A stretch of DNA of 64,000 nucleotides from Sphingomonas sp. ERG5 (GTDB lineage: Bacteria > Pseudomonadota > Alphaproteobacteria > Sphingomonadales > Sphingomonadaceae). Shown piece after piece: positions 27,242 to 35,470 of this stretch. Below the pieces are notes generated by a model. That model saw nothing but the letters and a program-made list of their open reading frames with translations, made no database searches and had not been told where the DNA came from. Location: NCBI RefSeq assembly GCF_000803065.1, contig NZ_JSXI01000063.1, positions 1 to 64,000 on the forward strand, in the 5' to 3' direction. The first letter of the stretch is position 1; each line of letters begins with the position of its first letter. Both the position numbers and the translations under genes were made by a program.

Positions 27242-27269
27242 GGGTGGCTTGCTCCACTCCATTCGATCC

Positions 27270-27344
27270 GCCCTGAGCTTGTCGAACGGCCGTTCTTCTG
27301 CGGCGAGAAAGAACGGGGCTTCGACAGGCCCGGCCCGAACGGGG
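27270..27344. repeat. Palindromic repeat, CTGAGCTTGTCGAA type
   Basis: A diverged copy of the preceding element. The left arm CCCTGAGCTTGTCGAA (from 27271) faces a right arm TTCGACAGGCCCGGCCCGAACGGGG-like segment (27320-27344). An internal hairpin (GTTCTTCTGCGGCGAGAAAGAAC) fills the centre. Together with the previous element it occupies most of the 274-base gap between two TraB/GumN genes. Confidence 0.75.
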
Positions 27345-27394
27345 CGAGGGGATTCTGCCCAATCCCCTGTTGCTCGAACAATGTTGCTCCTGCG

Positions 27395-28255
27395 ATGATG
27401 CGGCCCTTGCTGGCAGCGGCGATCGCGCTGCTCGTCACCGCCTGCGACCGGCCCGCCATGATCGAGGCGCGGCCGGCGCTGTGGCGGGTGCAGGATCATG
27501 ATACGACGATCTGGCTGCTCGGCACGATCCATGTACTGCCGCCCGGGGTGAAATGGGAGACGCCGGCGATCGACCAGGCGATCGATGCGGCCGACATGCT
27601 GGTGACCGAAATCCCGGCCCAGCCGCCCGAACAGGCAGCGGCGACCTTTGCCGCCGCCGCCCATGCGGACGGGTTGCCGCCAATCGCCGACCGCGTACCG
27701 CCCGGGCAGCGCGACCGGCTGAAGCAGGCGGCGCGCGCTGCCGGCCTGTCGGCCGACACGCTGGGCGGGATGAAGAGCTGGGCCGTGGCGGCGACGCTCA
27801 GCGGCGGCGAGAGCCGGGCGATGGGCGCGACGATCGACCATGGCGTCGAAGCCGTGGTCGCACGGCGCTTCGCGGCGGCGGGCAAGCCGCGCCGCGCGCT
27901 GGAAACCCAGGCCGGGCAATTGGCGATGTTCGATACCTTGCCCGAAGCGGCGCAGCGCCTGTTGCTGCTGCGCGCGATCGAGCAATCCGATGGCTATCAC
28001 CGCACGCTTGCCGCCTGGGGCAGCGGCGACACGGCCAGGATCGCCGCGACCTTCGAGCCCGGTTTTCGCGGCGCGCCAGCGCTGGAAACCATTTTGGTCA
28101 CTGACCGCAACCGGCGCTGGTCGGGCTGGATCGCGCAGCGCATGACCGCACCCGGCACGGTGCTGGTCGCGGTCGGCGCGGGGCATCTGGCGGGCGGCAC
28201 GTCAGTCGTCGCGATGCTGCGGGCGCGGGGGTTGAAAGTCGAGCGCGTGCAATAG
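27395..28255 (+). CDS. TraB/GumN-family lipoprotein (third of three)
   Basis: A 286-residue protein with a short hydrophobic N-terminus and lipobox LVTAC at residues 13-17, so probably lipid-anchored, unlike the second copy. The TraB/GumN domain starts at RPALWRVQDHDTTIWLLGTIH and ends VGAGHLAGGTSV near residue 265. It is closest in its first motif (GTIHVLPPG) to the first copy. It lies downstream of two palindromic repeats and upstream of rplY. Confidence 0.88.
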   Translation: MMRPLLAAAIALLVTACDRPAMIEARPALWRVQDHDTTIWLLGTIHVLPPGVKWETPAIDQAIDAADMLVTEIPAQPPEQAAATFAAAAHADGLPPIADRVPPGQRDRLKQAARAAGLSADTLGGMKSWAVAATLSGGESRAMGATIDHGVEAVVARRFAAAGKPRRALETQAGQLAMFDTLPEAAQRLLLLRAIEQSDGYHRTLAAWGSGDTARIAATFEPGFRGAPALETILVTDRNRRWSGWIAQRMTAPGTVLVAVGAGHLAGGTSVVAMLRARGLKVERVQ

Positions 28256-28355
28256 TTGCGTCCCGGTCCGCTCTCCCCTATAGCGCCGCGCTTCCGGTCA
28301 GGGTCATCCCTGGAGGCCTGACGCGGAAATGACAACGCACACTCGGAGCAAGAAT

Positions 28356-29054
28356 ATGAGCGAACAGCTGACGCTCGCAGCCGAGACGCGTGAACAGGTT
28401 GGCAAGGGAGCCTCCCGTTCGCTGCGTCGCGAAGGCCGCGTACCCGCCGTGATCTACGGCAACAAGCAAGATCCCCTGTCGATCCATGTCGAGGAAAAGG
28501 CGCTGATGCGCCTCCTGATGACGGGTCACTTCATGAATTCGGTCGTGATGATCGATGCCGGTGGCAAGGCTATCCGCACGCTGCCCAAGGATGTCGCGTT
28601 CGACGCCGTGAGCGATCGCCCGGTCCATGTCGACTTCCTGCGCATCGGTGAGCACACCACCGTCCATGTCAACGTCCCCGTCGTGTTCACCGACGAGGAA
28701 GAATCGCCCGGCATCAAGAAGGGCAATGGCGTCCTCAACATCGTCAAGCACGAGCTTGAGCTGGTGTGCGACGCGGCCCATATCCCGGACGAGATCACCA
28801 TCTCGCTCGCCGGCCGCGAGATCGGCGATGCGATCCACATCTCCGACGTGGCACTGCCCAAGGGCGTGACCTCGGCAATCAGCGATCGCGACTTCACCAT
28901 CGCGACGATCGTCCCGCCGACGGTCCCGACCGCCGCCGACGACGAAGCTGATGCCGCCGTTGCCGAGGCACAGGCCGCCGAGTCCGAAGCTGAAGCCGTT
29001 GAGGCCGAAGCCGCCGACGCTGGCGAAGCCGCCGAAGGCGACAAGGCCGAGTAA
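28356..29054 (+). CDS. rplY: 50S ribosomal protein L25, long (Ctc/TL5) form
   Basis: A 232-residue protein: N-terminal L25 domain binding 5S rRNA (about 5-95, with REQVGKGASRSLRREGRVPAVIYG), a C-terminal TL5-type beta domain (about 100-195) and a tail of about 35 residues made mostly of Ala, Glu and Asp. ATG 28356 follows GGAG at a 7-base spacing; codons upstream are not part of the family. rplY followed by pth is a widely conserved order. Confidence 0.96.
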   Translation: MSEQLTLAAETREQVGKGASRSLRREGRVPAVIYGNKQDPLSIHVEEKALMRLLMTGHFMNSVVMIDAGGKAIRTLPKDVAFDAVSDRPVHVDFLRIGEHTTVHVNVPVVFTDEEESPGIKKGNGVLNIVKHELELVCDAAHIPDEITISLAGREIGDAIHISDVALPKGVTSAISDRDFTIATIVPPTVPTAADDEADAAVAEAQAAESEAEAVEAEAADAGEAAEGDKAE

Positions 29055-29064
29055 GCCGACAAAC

Positions 29065-29084
29065 CCTCTCCTTCGCGGGAGAGG
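29065..29084. repeat. Short hairpin between rplY and pth
   Basis: CCTCTCC at 29065-29071 and GGAGAGG at 29078-29084 flank a short TTCGC-type loop. There is no T run after it, so it does not look like a terminator. It resembles the short intergenic CTCTCC/GGAGAG palindromes dispersed in sphingomonad genomes and lies in the 122-base gap before pth. Confidence 0.6.
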
Positions 29085-29176
29085 ATTGAACGAGGGGCAG
29101 TGGGATGCCGGTCGAAAAGACCGCTTCCGCTGCCCTTTTTCTTGCCTCCCCCTTTTCCTTGCCTCAGGGAGATCGA

Positions 29177-29749
29177 ATGCAACTCTGGGTCGGCCTTGGA
29201 AATCCCGGTGCGCACTATGCGCTCAACCGGCACAATGTCGGCTTCATGGTCGCCGACACGATCGCCGACCTGTACGACTTCGCGCCGATCAAGAAGCAGT
29301 TCCAGGGCTGGACCCAGGAAGGCCGGGTCGGGGCTGAGAAGATCCTGCTGCTCAAGCCCGCGACCTTTATGAACGAAAGCGGCCGCAGCGTCGGCGAGGC
29401 GCTGCGCTTCTACAAGCTCGACATGGATGCGCTCACGGTCTTTCATGACGAGCTCGATCTCGATCCCTTTCGCGTCAAGGTGAAGACCGGCGGCGGCACT
29501 GCTGGGCATAACGGGCTGAAGTCGATCGACCAGCATCTCGGCCCCGATTTCCGCCGCGTGCGCATCGGCATCGGCCATCCCGGCCATAAGGACCGGGTGC
29601 ACGGCCATGTGCTGGGCAATTATGCCAAGGCGGAAATGGACTCGCTCTCGGACCTGCTCGGCGCAGTGTCAGCCGAGGCGCCATGGCTGGCGAAGGGTGA
29701 CGATGCGCGCTTCATGAGCGATGTCGCGCTCCGGCTCGCCGACTCATGA
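29177..29749 (+). CDS. pth: Peptidyl-tRNA hydrolase
   Basis: A 190-residue protein recycling peptidyl-tRNA released by stalled ribosomes. The start MQLWVGLGNPG is the canonical N-terminus, with an AGGGAGA box just upstream; codons before it in frame are not family sequence. The catalytic His is in NRHNVGF (residue 20) and FHDELDLDPFRVKVKTGGGTAGHNGL carries the catalytic Asp and substrate contacts. It overlaps the next gene by 4 bases (ATGA). Confidence 0.97.
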   Translation: MQLWVGLGNPGAHYALNRHNVGFMVADTIADLYDFAPIKKQFQGWTQEGRVGAEKILLLKPATFMNESGRSVGEALRFYKLDMDALTVFHDELDLDPFRVKVKTGGGTAGHNGLKSIDQHLGPDFRRVRIGIGHPGHKDRVHGHVLGNYAKAEMDSLSDLLGAVSAEAPWLAKGDDARFMSDVALRLADS

Positions 29750-30348
29750 GCAGCCGCAGCCTGTTCGCCACCCGCTTGTACGAAGGCGCGCTGGACGATG
29801 CCGCCTTTGTCGAGGAACTGGATCATGCCTGCCGCATGCTCAGCGAGGACGACCGCGCCGGGCGCGCCTGGTCGAAGGAGCATGGCTATCGCGGCTATAC
29901 GTCCTACGCCTCGCTCGACGACCTGCCGCTGCGCGACCCGACCTTTGGCGAGCTGGTCAAACGGCTCAACAAGCATGTCGCCGCCTTTGCCATGGATTGC
30001 GCGTTCGATCTGGGCGGGCGCAAGCTCAAGCTCGACAGCCTGTGGGTCAATATCCTGAAACCCGGCGGCACGCATTCGGGCCATATCCACCCGCATTCGG
30101 TGGTGTCGGGCACGGTCTATATCGCCGTCCCGCCGGGCGCCGGACCGTTGAAGCTCGAAGACCCGCGCCTGCCGCTGATGATGGCGGCACCGACCCGCGA
30201 CGAGGATGCGCCGGAGGATCTGCGCAGCTTCGTCTATGTCGCGCCGTCCGACGGCACTGTGCTGCTGTGGGAAAGCTGGCTGCGCCACGAAGTGCCGCCG
30301 GGCACCGCCAAGAGCGAGCGGATCAGCATCAGCTTCAATTATCGCTGA
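29746..30348 (+). CDS. Putative 2-oxoglutarate/Fe(II) oxygenase (TIGR02466-like)
   Basis: A 200-residue protein. The region LDSLWVNILKPGGTHSGHIH followed by PHSVVSGTVYI looks like the first iron-ligand segment of a cupin-type dioxygenase of the TIGR02466 family. WESWLRHEVPPG supplies a second His and SERISISFNYR a C-terminal Arg that would bind 2-oxoglutarate. The substrate is unknown. The start overlaps the pth stop as ATGA, so it is translated from the same message. Confidence 0.8.
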   Translation: MSSRSLFATRLYEGALDDAAFVEELDHACRMLSEDDRAGRAWSKEHGYRGYTSYASLDDLPLRDPTFGELVKRLNKHVAAFAMDCAFDLGGRKLKLDSLWVNILKPGGTHSGHIHPHSVVSGTVYIAVPPGAGPLKLEDPRLPLMMAAPTRDEDAPEDLRSFVYVAPSDGTVLLWESWLRHEVPPGTAKSERISISFNYR

Positions 30349-30840
30349 GGCCGGCATGCGCCGGAATCGAGCCGCGCACCGGGCAGCGGCCGGGGTCGGC
30401 GATGCCGCATTAAGCTACTGATATATAATGAATTATGTGAATTCTCCGTTGTGACGGCGACAGGGAGACATGTTACAGGTGGGCGTAACATATCTCCCGC
30501 GATCCGCTCTTTCAGGACCCCGCGCGCGGTCCTGTCGCCGATGGCGATTCAACCATCGCACAGGATCGACCATGGATCGCTTGCCGGGCTTGTATCGGCG
30601 CGCTCTTTCTTATGGTCGGAAAACAGAATTGCCGCGGCGCGATGAGCGCAGCGGCCTTGTGCATGACCTACGTTCTGCCGACGTCTGATGGTGCGTTCGC
30701 GGCGGGGTTCGCGCGTCGAACCGACTCACAGGTGGGATGCTTCAATCCGGGCGGGAAGGATTGACGGCGTGGCATGGAACGCGCCACGCCGCCCGGCTGC
30801 ATCAGTTGATGACCCTTTTTGCGCTACCATTGGCAGTTAG
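30349..30840. other. Gene-free stretch with several hairpins
   Basis: This 492-base region has no credible coding frame. It starts with an AT-rich patch (30418-30445) and then holds at least three good inverted repeats: 30463-30498 (two 14-base arms with one mismatch, 8-base loop), 30513-30534 (7-bp stem) and 30766-30790 (8-bp perfect stem, 9-base loop). It could encode a structured RNA or be remnant DNA next to the AT-rich secreted-protein gene. Confidence 0.5.
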
Positions 30841-31359
30841 CTACTGAACAATGACGGGAGATGAAGTGTAAAAATGGATTTCAAGCGAGCATGCCGGAAA
30901 CCCTGGTAGACTAGGAACATTTCCCACGGTTGGCGGAACATAGGCATGATCCGGATTAGTCCATGAAAACATTATATTACTGGCTCCACATTTTTCATTC
31001 ATGGAAAACTGAGCCAAGCGCGTAGCTTCTAGCCTATCTATTTTTCCTGAATTTGCAGATAAATATCTAAAGAATATGGGAACCGTAAATACCTTGCAAC
31101 TTGTGACACTATCAACCTGAATAACCCCAGGAGTTCCCGACAATACCTTCCCATTTAATATAAATGGGCATCCAGGGTTACCGGGACCACCCGCCCCCGG
31201 ACCTGGTCCCGTAGGGCCGGTGTTAATTAGTATCCCAACCATCGTTATATTGGTACCAGGCGCTGGAGATACTATGTTCTGAGCCGCCGCAGATGTAACG
31301 ACCGCAGCCATAAAGACCGGCGCGAGTGCCGAAGCAGCAATCTTCGTGATCATTTTCAT
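30841..31359 (-). CDS. Secreted protein of unknown function, low GC
   Basis: A 172-residue protein from ATG 31359, which has a GAGG box 9 bases upstream. It has a signal peptide to about residue 25 (VTSAAAQ), then a Gly/Pro-rich low-complexity segment (GPTGPGPGAGGPGNPGCP) and a beta-rich domain. Four cysteines in the mature part (in NPGCPF, TSCKV, EKCGAS, PACSLE) suggest two disulfides. I do not recognise a family. Base composition is strikingly different from its neighbours: one 60-base stretch (31021-31080) is only about one third G+C in a genome near two thirds. This suggests recent transfer or relaxed selection. Confidence 0.65.
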   Translation of the reverse strand: MKMITKIAASALAPVFMAAVVTSAAAQNIVSPAPGTNITMVGILINTGPTGPGPGAGGPGNPGCPFILNGKVLSGTPGVIQVDSVTSCKVFTVPIFFRYLSANSGKIDRLEATRLAQFSMNEKCGASNIMFSWTNPDHAYVPPTVGNVPSLPGFPACSLEIHFYTSSPVIVQ

Positions 31360-31885
31360 TTTCGATATCCTCTTCCTATGCGTGATCGATAACAAATCTC
31401 CTTGTAGCGCATTTGCGCCATGCTTGATCATCATACTGGACAGACATTGTGACGCACAAAAACTCGTGCGCAGGCGACTCAGCGATCACCTAACGATGAT
31501 CGATACTGAAGAAAGAACCATATCTTGCTGAGTCATGAGCGGCTCTTTCGACTCGATCACTTTTACCATTACATGTCAGGCATAATTTGTCGAATCGTCA
31601 CAATACTGCTCTCGTGGAATCAATATTTATAGTCAATTAACTAGGGAAACAGTTCCGGAGCACCCCTATTATTCATCAGTTACTTATCATCAGGCCGAAG
31701 CAAAGCTCATTGACGTGGTGATGATCGACATATCGAAACGACGCCTAAGGGGGACAGCGTCTGCCCATTCAACCTGCCCCCCTCGCCAGGCGAAGCAGTC
31801 GACTAGACGGATGTTAAGGCGGATCGTCGCGATTTCAGGTATAGCTACCGTCACCGGGGCCAACGACTCGAACGAGGATTCGGCT
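31360..31885. other. AT-rich gene-free stretch
   Basis: This 526-base region lies between the divergent secreted-protein gene and the 66-residue small-protein gene. It continues the low-GC character of the secreted-protein gene up to about 31720, then returns to typical composition. No frame looks coding on either strand. It presumably holds the promoter of the secreted-protein gene. I see no tRNA fragment, integrase or terminal repeat that would mark an element boundary. Confidence 0.5.
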
Positions 31886-32086
31886 ATGCAGTTGGACGAT
31901 CGCGAATATCACGAGCAGCGCGCGCAGGCCGAAACGATCCGTGCCCATCGCGCCCTCGACCCCTCGGTCGCGCGCGTGCACCGGACGCTGGCAAAGATGC
32001 ACGAGGAGCGCGCCACCGGGATCCCCATCGCCGGCGCGCCCGGCCCTTTGTCTGGTGAGTTGAGACAGTCGATCGTCGCGCTGTAA
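31886..32086 (+). CDS. Small conserved-looking hypothetical protein
   Basis: A 66-residue protein from ATG 31886 with GAGG about 8 bases upstream. It is highly charged and helical (MQLDDREYHEQRAQAETIRA, then HRTLAKMHEERA), with no signal or membrane segment. Small proteins of this type are seen next to housekeeping genes in sphingomonads, but I cannot name a family. It precedes ychF on the same strand by 87 bases. Codon use is typical of the genome, unlike the gene to its left. Confidence 0.65.
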   Translation: MQLDDREYHEQRAQAETIRAHRALDPSVARVHRTLAKMHEERATGIPIAGAPGPLSGELRQSIVAL

Positions 32087-32173
32087 CGCAACACTGGCGC
32101 TCGGCGTCCGAACCCCCTATCGCGCGTCACCAACCGCCGGGTGGACCGGCTTCATGACGATCAAGGCGACAAG

Positions 32174-33274
32174 ATGGGTTTTCGGTGCGGTATCGTGGGC
32201 TTGCCCAATGTCGGCAAATCGACGCTGTTCAACGCGCTGACCGAAACGGCGGCGGCGCAGGCGGCAAATTATCCCTTCTGCACGATCGAGCCGAATGTCG
32301 GTAACGTCGCGGTGCCCGACCCGCGGCTCGACAAGCTCGCGGCGATCGCGGGATCGGCCAAGATCATCGAGACGCAGCTCGGCTTTGTCGACATTGCCGG
32401 CCTGGTGCGCGGCGCGTCAAAGGGTGAGGGTCTCGGCAACCAGTTCCTCGGCAATATCCGCGAGGTCGATGCGGTCGTCCATGTGCTGCGTTGCTTTGAG
32501 GATGGCGACGTGACTCATGTCGAGGGCAAGGTCGACCCGATCGCCGATGCCGAGACGGTCGAGACCGAGCTGATGCTGTCCGATCTCGAAAGCCTGGAAA
32601 AGCGCGTGCCCAATTTCGCCAAGAAGGCGGCGCAGGGCGACAAGGAAGCGAAGATCGCGGTGTCAGTGCTGGGCCAGGCGCTCGAGCTGCTGCGCGAGGG
32701 CAAGCCGGCGCGGCTGACCGTGCCGAAGGACGAGGAAGAAGCGCGCGTGTTCGCGCAGGCGCAACTGCTCACCTCCAAGCCGGTCCTGTATGTCTGCAAT
32801 GTCGATGAAGGCGATGCGGCGAACGGCAATGCGCTGTCGGCGCGCGTGTTCGAAAAGGCCAAGGCCGAGGGTGCGGAAGCGGTGATCGTCTCCGCCGCGA
32901 TCGAGGCCGAGATCGCGACGATGGCGCCGGAGGAGCGCGGCGAATTCCTGGCCGAGCTGGGCCTGGAGGAAACCGGCCTCGCGCGCGTGATCCGCGCCGG
33001 ATACTCGCTGCTCCATCTGCTCACCTTCTTCACCGTCGGCCCGAAGGAAGCGCGCGCCTGGACCGTGCATGTCGGCGCCAAGGCGCCACAGGCGGCAGGC
33101 GAGATCCACACCGATTTCGAACGCGGCTTCATCCGTGCCGAGACGATCGCGTATGACGATTATGTCGCGCTGGGCGGCGAAAGCGGCGCGCGCGATGCGG
33201 GCAAGCTGCGGTCCGAAGGTAAGGAATATGTCGTGCATGACGGCGATGTGATGCTGTTCCGCTTCAATGTGTGA
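32174..33274 (+). CDS. ychF: Redox-regulated ATPase YchF (Obg-like)
   Basis: A 366-residue P-loop protein starting MGFRCGIVGLPNVGKSTLFN. The G1 motif is GLPNVGKST, G3 is DIAGLVRGASKGEG and the G4 position reads NVDE instead of NKxD, the change that makes YchF prefer ATP over GTP. The C-terminal TGS domain follows (FFTVGPKEARAWTV to VHDGDVMLFRFNV). It associates with ribosomes and affects stress responses. ATG 32174 is chosen as the canonical start; upstream codons are not conserved. Confidence 0.96.
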   Translation: MGFRCGIVGLPNVGKSTLFNALTETAAAQAANYPFCTIEPNVGNVAVPDPRLDKLAAIAGSAKIIETQLGFVDIAGLVRGASKGEGLGNQFLGNIREVDAVVHVLRCFEDGDVTHVEGKVDPIADAETVETELMLSDLESLEKRVPNFAKKAAQGDKEAKIAVSVLGQALELLREGKPARLTVPKDEEEARVFAQAQLLTSKPVLYVCNVDEGDAANGNALSARVFEKAKAEGAEAVIVSAAIEAEIATMAPEERGEFLAELGLEETGLARVIRAGYSLLHLLTFFTVGPKEARAWTVHVGAKAPQAAGEIHTDFERGFIRAETIAYDDYVALGGESGARDAGKLRSEGKEYVVHDGDVMLFRFNV

Positions 33275-33337
33275 GCGGACGCCATCGCCGGATAATGGCG
33301 TCATACGGGTGACGCGGAACTGAAGCAGGAGGCGGTG

Positions 33338-34603
33338 ATGCATTGGACCAGCCGTATCATCGCCGCCCTGCTTTGCGTGGCGCTTCAGGCCTGCGTCACC
33401 GCGCCGGCCAACACGCCGGCGCCGCCGGTCGCGGCGGAGGTTCGCGCGCCGGTGACGATCCTGGTATCGATCGACGGCTTCCGGCCGGATTATCTCACGC
33501 GCGGCGTGACGCCGGTGCTGTCGAGGCTGGCGGCGGAAGGTGTGACCGCGCCGATGCGGCCGTCCTTCCCGTCCAAGACCTTTCCCAACCATTATACGCT
33601 CGTCACCGGGCTGCGTCCGGACCACAACGGCATCGTCGCCAATATGATGGAGGATGCAGCCCGCCCCGGCGAGACATTCACCATGGCGACCGACGACCCG
33701 TTCTGGTGGAACCAAGCCGAGCCGCTCTGGGTGACGGCGGACAAGGCGGGGATCCGCACCGCCACGATGTTCTGGCCCGGATCCAATGTGCCGGTCGGTG
33801 GCACGCGCGCGGCGAAATGGCCCAATGCCATCACCGGCGGCGCCCGGCCCGATGACTGGCAGCAGTTCAACCAGGCCGTGTCGGGGCATCAGCGCGTCAA
33901 TGCGGTGATCGACTGGCTGCGCCGCCCGGCCGCGATCCGGCCGCGTTTCGTGACGCTCTATTTCGATACGGTCGATACGGCGGGCCATCTGTACGGCCCC
34001 GACGATCCGCGCATCACCAAGGCCGTGGGCGAGATCGACGCGACGATCGGCGAACTGGTCGATGGATTGAAGGCGCTGGGTCAGCCCGCCAATCTGATCA
34101 TCGTCGCCGATCACGGCATGGCCGCGACCAGCAGCGAGCGCGTGGTGGCGCTCGACAAGGTCGCCGACCCCGCGGACTATCGCATCGTCGAATATGGCCC
34201 TTATGCCTCGCTCGCCGCCATTCCGGGGCATGAGGCCGCGCTGGAGCAGCGCTTGCTCGCGCCGCACGCGCATATGCAATGCTGGCGCAAGGCCGACATT
34301 CCCGCGCGTTTCGCTTATGGCAGGAACCCGCGCGTGCCGCCCTATCTCTGCCTCGCCGAGACTGGCTGGCTGATCAACAAGAGCGCGCCGACCGAAGCCT
34401 CGGGCGGCGGCACCCATGGCTATGACAATGCCGACCCGGCAATGGCCGCGCTGTTCATCGCCAATGGCCCGGCCTTTGCCCGCGGCCATACCCCGCCCGC
34501 CTTCGACAATGTCGACATCCAGCCACTGCTTGCCGCCACGCTTGGCATCACGGCGCCAAAGGGTGATGGCAGCCTGGCGACCTGGGATGCGGCGAAGCGC
34601 TGA
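33338..34603 (+). CDS. Nucleotide pyrophosphatase/phosphodiesterase-like lipoprotein (alkaline phosphatase superfamily)
   Basis: A 421-residue protein with lipobox LQAC, starting at ATG 33338 with AGGAGG 5 bases upstream. The alkaline-phosphatase-superfamily metal sites are visible: SIDGFRPDYL (first Asp), the nucleophile Thr in SFPSKTFPNHYTLVTG, then DTVDTAGHLYGPD, VADHGM and GGTHGYDN. The pattern matches ENPP-type phosphodiesterases that cleave nucleotides or phosphodiesters. It is likely anchored in the periplasm. Confidence 0.9.
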   Translation: MHWTSRIIAALLCVALQACVTAPANTPAPPVAAEVRAPVTILVSIDGFRPDYLTRGVTPVLSRLAAEGVTAPMRPSFPSKTFPNHYTLVTGLRPDHNGIVANMMEDAARPGETFTMATDDPFWWNQAEPLWVTADKAGIRTATMFWPGSNVPVGGTRAAKWPNAITGGARPDDWQQFNQAVSGHQRVNAVIDWLRRPAAIRPRFVTLYFDTVDTAGHLYGPDDPRITKAVGEIDATIGELVDGLKALGQPANLIIVADHGMAATSSERVVALDKVADPADYRIVEYGPYASLAAIPGHEAALEQRLLAPHAHMQCWRKADIPARFAYGRNPRVPPYLCLAETGWLINKSAPTEASGGGTHGYDNADPAMAALFIANGPAFARGHTPPAFDNVDIQPLLAATLGITAPKGDGSLATWDAAKR

Positions 34604-34647
34604 ATTCGGCACTTGCGCAAAGCAGGTTTCATTGCGAAACTGATATT

Positions 34648-35097
34648 ATGCAATATTTCGAAGACATCGCCATCGGCACCAAGTCCAGCTTCGGCAGCTA
34701 TCAGGTCACGCGCGAAGAAGTGGTCGCTTATGCCGAGCGGTTCGACCCGCAACCCTTCCATCTGTCCGACGAGGCAGCGGCGAAGACGCATTTCGGGCGC
34801 CTCTCGGCCAGCGGGTGGCACACTTGCGGCATGGTCATGTCGATGGTCGTCGCCAATCTCAAGGCCAACAAACAGGCTGGTCTTGGGTCGCCCGGCGTGG
34901 ACGAACTGCGCTGGCTGAAGCCGGTCTATCCCGGTGATACGCTGCGCTGCGAGACCGAGGTGCTTGAGAAGCGCGCCTCGCAAAGCCGCCCGGAAATGGG
35001 CAGCTTCCGCACCAGGATGACGGTGCTGAACCAGGACGATGTGCCGGTGATGAGCTTTACCTCGATCGGCCTGGTGCAGACGCGGCCGAAGAGCTGA
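34648..35097 (+). CDS. MaoC-like hotdog-fold hydratase
   Basis: A 149-residue single hotdog-domain protein. AERFDPQPFHLSDEAA carries the hydratase-motif Asp and His, followed by FGRLSASGWHTCGM. Such proteins hydrate enoyl-CoA-type substrates; the natural substrate is not known. It lies 44 bases after the phosphodiesterase gene without a clear ribosome binding site. A long repeat-filled gap follows it. Confidence 0.88.
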   Translation: MQYFEDIAIGTKSSFGSYQVTREEVVAYAERFDPQPFHLSDEAAAKTHFGRLSASGWHTCGMVMSMVVANLKANKQAGLGSPGVDELRWLKPVYPGDTLRCETEVLEKRASQSRPEMGSFRTRMTVLNQDDVPVMSFTSIGLVQTRPKS

Positions 35098-35142
35098 GCG
35101 CAACCGGGAAGCCGTTCCAGGGCCTGGCGCCGAACGACATTC

Positions 35143-35219
35143 CCGTTCGTTTCGAACGAAGTCGGGAAACCATGCGCGGCACTAGTGGCCTGTTTCTCGA
35201 CTTCGCTCGAAACGAACGG
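35143..35219. repeat. Palindromic repeat, TCGAACGAAGTCGGGAAAC type
   Basis: Two 28-base arms (35143-35170 and 35192-35219) match as reverse complements at 26 of 28 positions around a 21-base centre. A second copy with the same arms sits at 47447-47521 beside hslO. In both copies the left arm has GGGAAAC and the right arm GTTTCTCG, so the mismatch is conserved too. This is a dispersed intergenic element of a REP-like type. Confidence 0.92.
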
Positions 35220-35265
35220 AGAGTGGGGGCTTAGAGCGGCTTCGAGCTGAGTTGATCCACCCCTT

Positions 35266-35394
35266 CCGTTCGCCCTGAGCTTGTCGAAGCCTGCCCTGAG
35301 CGCCTGCCTTAGCAGGCAGTCGAAGGGGGCCGCTCTTCTTCGGCTGCCTTTGCCGCAAGAGAGAACGAGGCTTCGACAAGCTCAGCCCGAACGG
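35266..35394. repeat. Palindromic repeat, CTGAGCTTGTCGAAG type
   Basis: Arms of 27 bases at 35266-35292 and 35368-35394 are reverse complements except for one trinucleotide (CCC against GGG). This is the same asymmetry position as in the copies between TraB/GumN genes. The centre carries an additional hairpin (GCCTGCCTTAGCAGGC, near 35302-35317). It is a third copy of the same dispersed family. Confidence 0.9.
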
Positions 35395-35470
35395 GGGAGG
35401 GTGATTCCGCGCAACCCGACGCTGCTCTCGAGTCTGCCGATTTAAAGAGAGACGGCCCGATCGACGGGGC

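Larger units (their letters stand above)
35098..35470. other. Repeat-filled gap between maoC-like gene and apt
   Basis: This 373-base convergent intergenic region contains no gene. It is almost entirely occupied by two unrelated palindromic repeats (35143-35219 and 35266-35394). No T-rich terminator was found, although either large inverted repeat could end transcription from both sides. Confidence 0.7.

Noticed and set aside
27121..27394. Open frames spanning the gap between the second and third TraB/GumN genes
   Set aside because: They run through palindromic repeats and encode low-complexity sequence, so no gene is called there.
30349..31885. A genomic island or prophage remnant
   Set aside because: Composition is odd in part, but no integrase, transposase, tRNA or flanking direct repeat is visible, so only the gene and the region are described.
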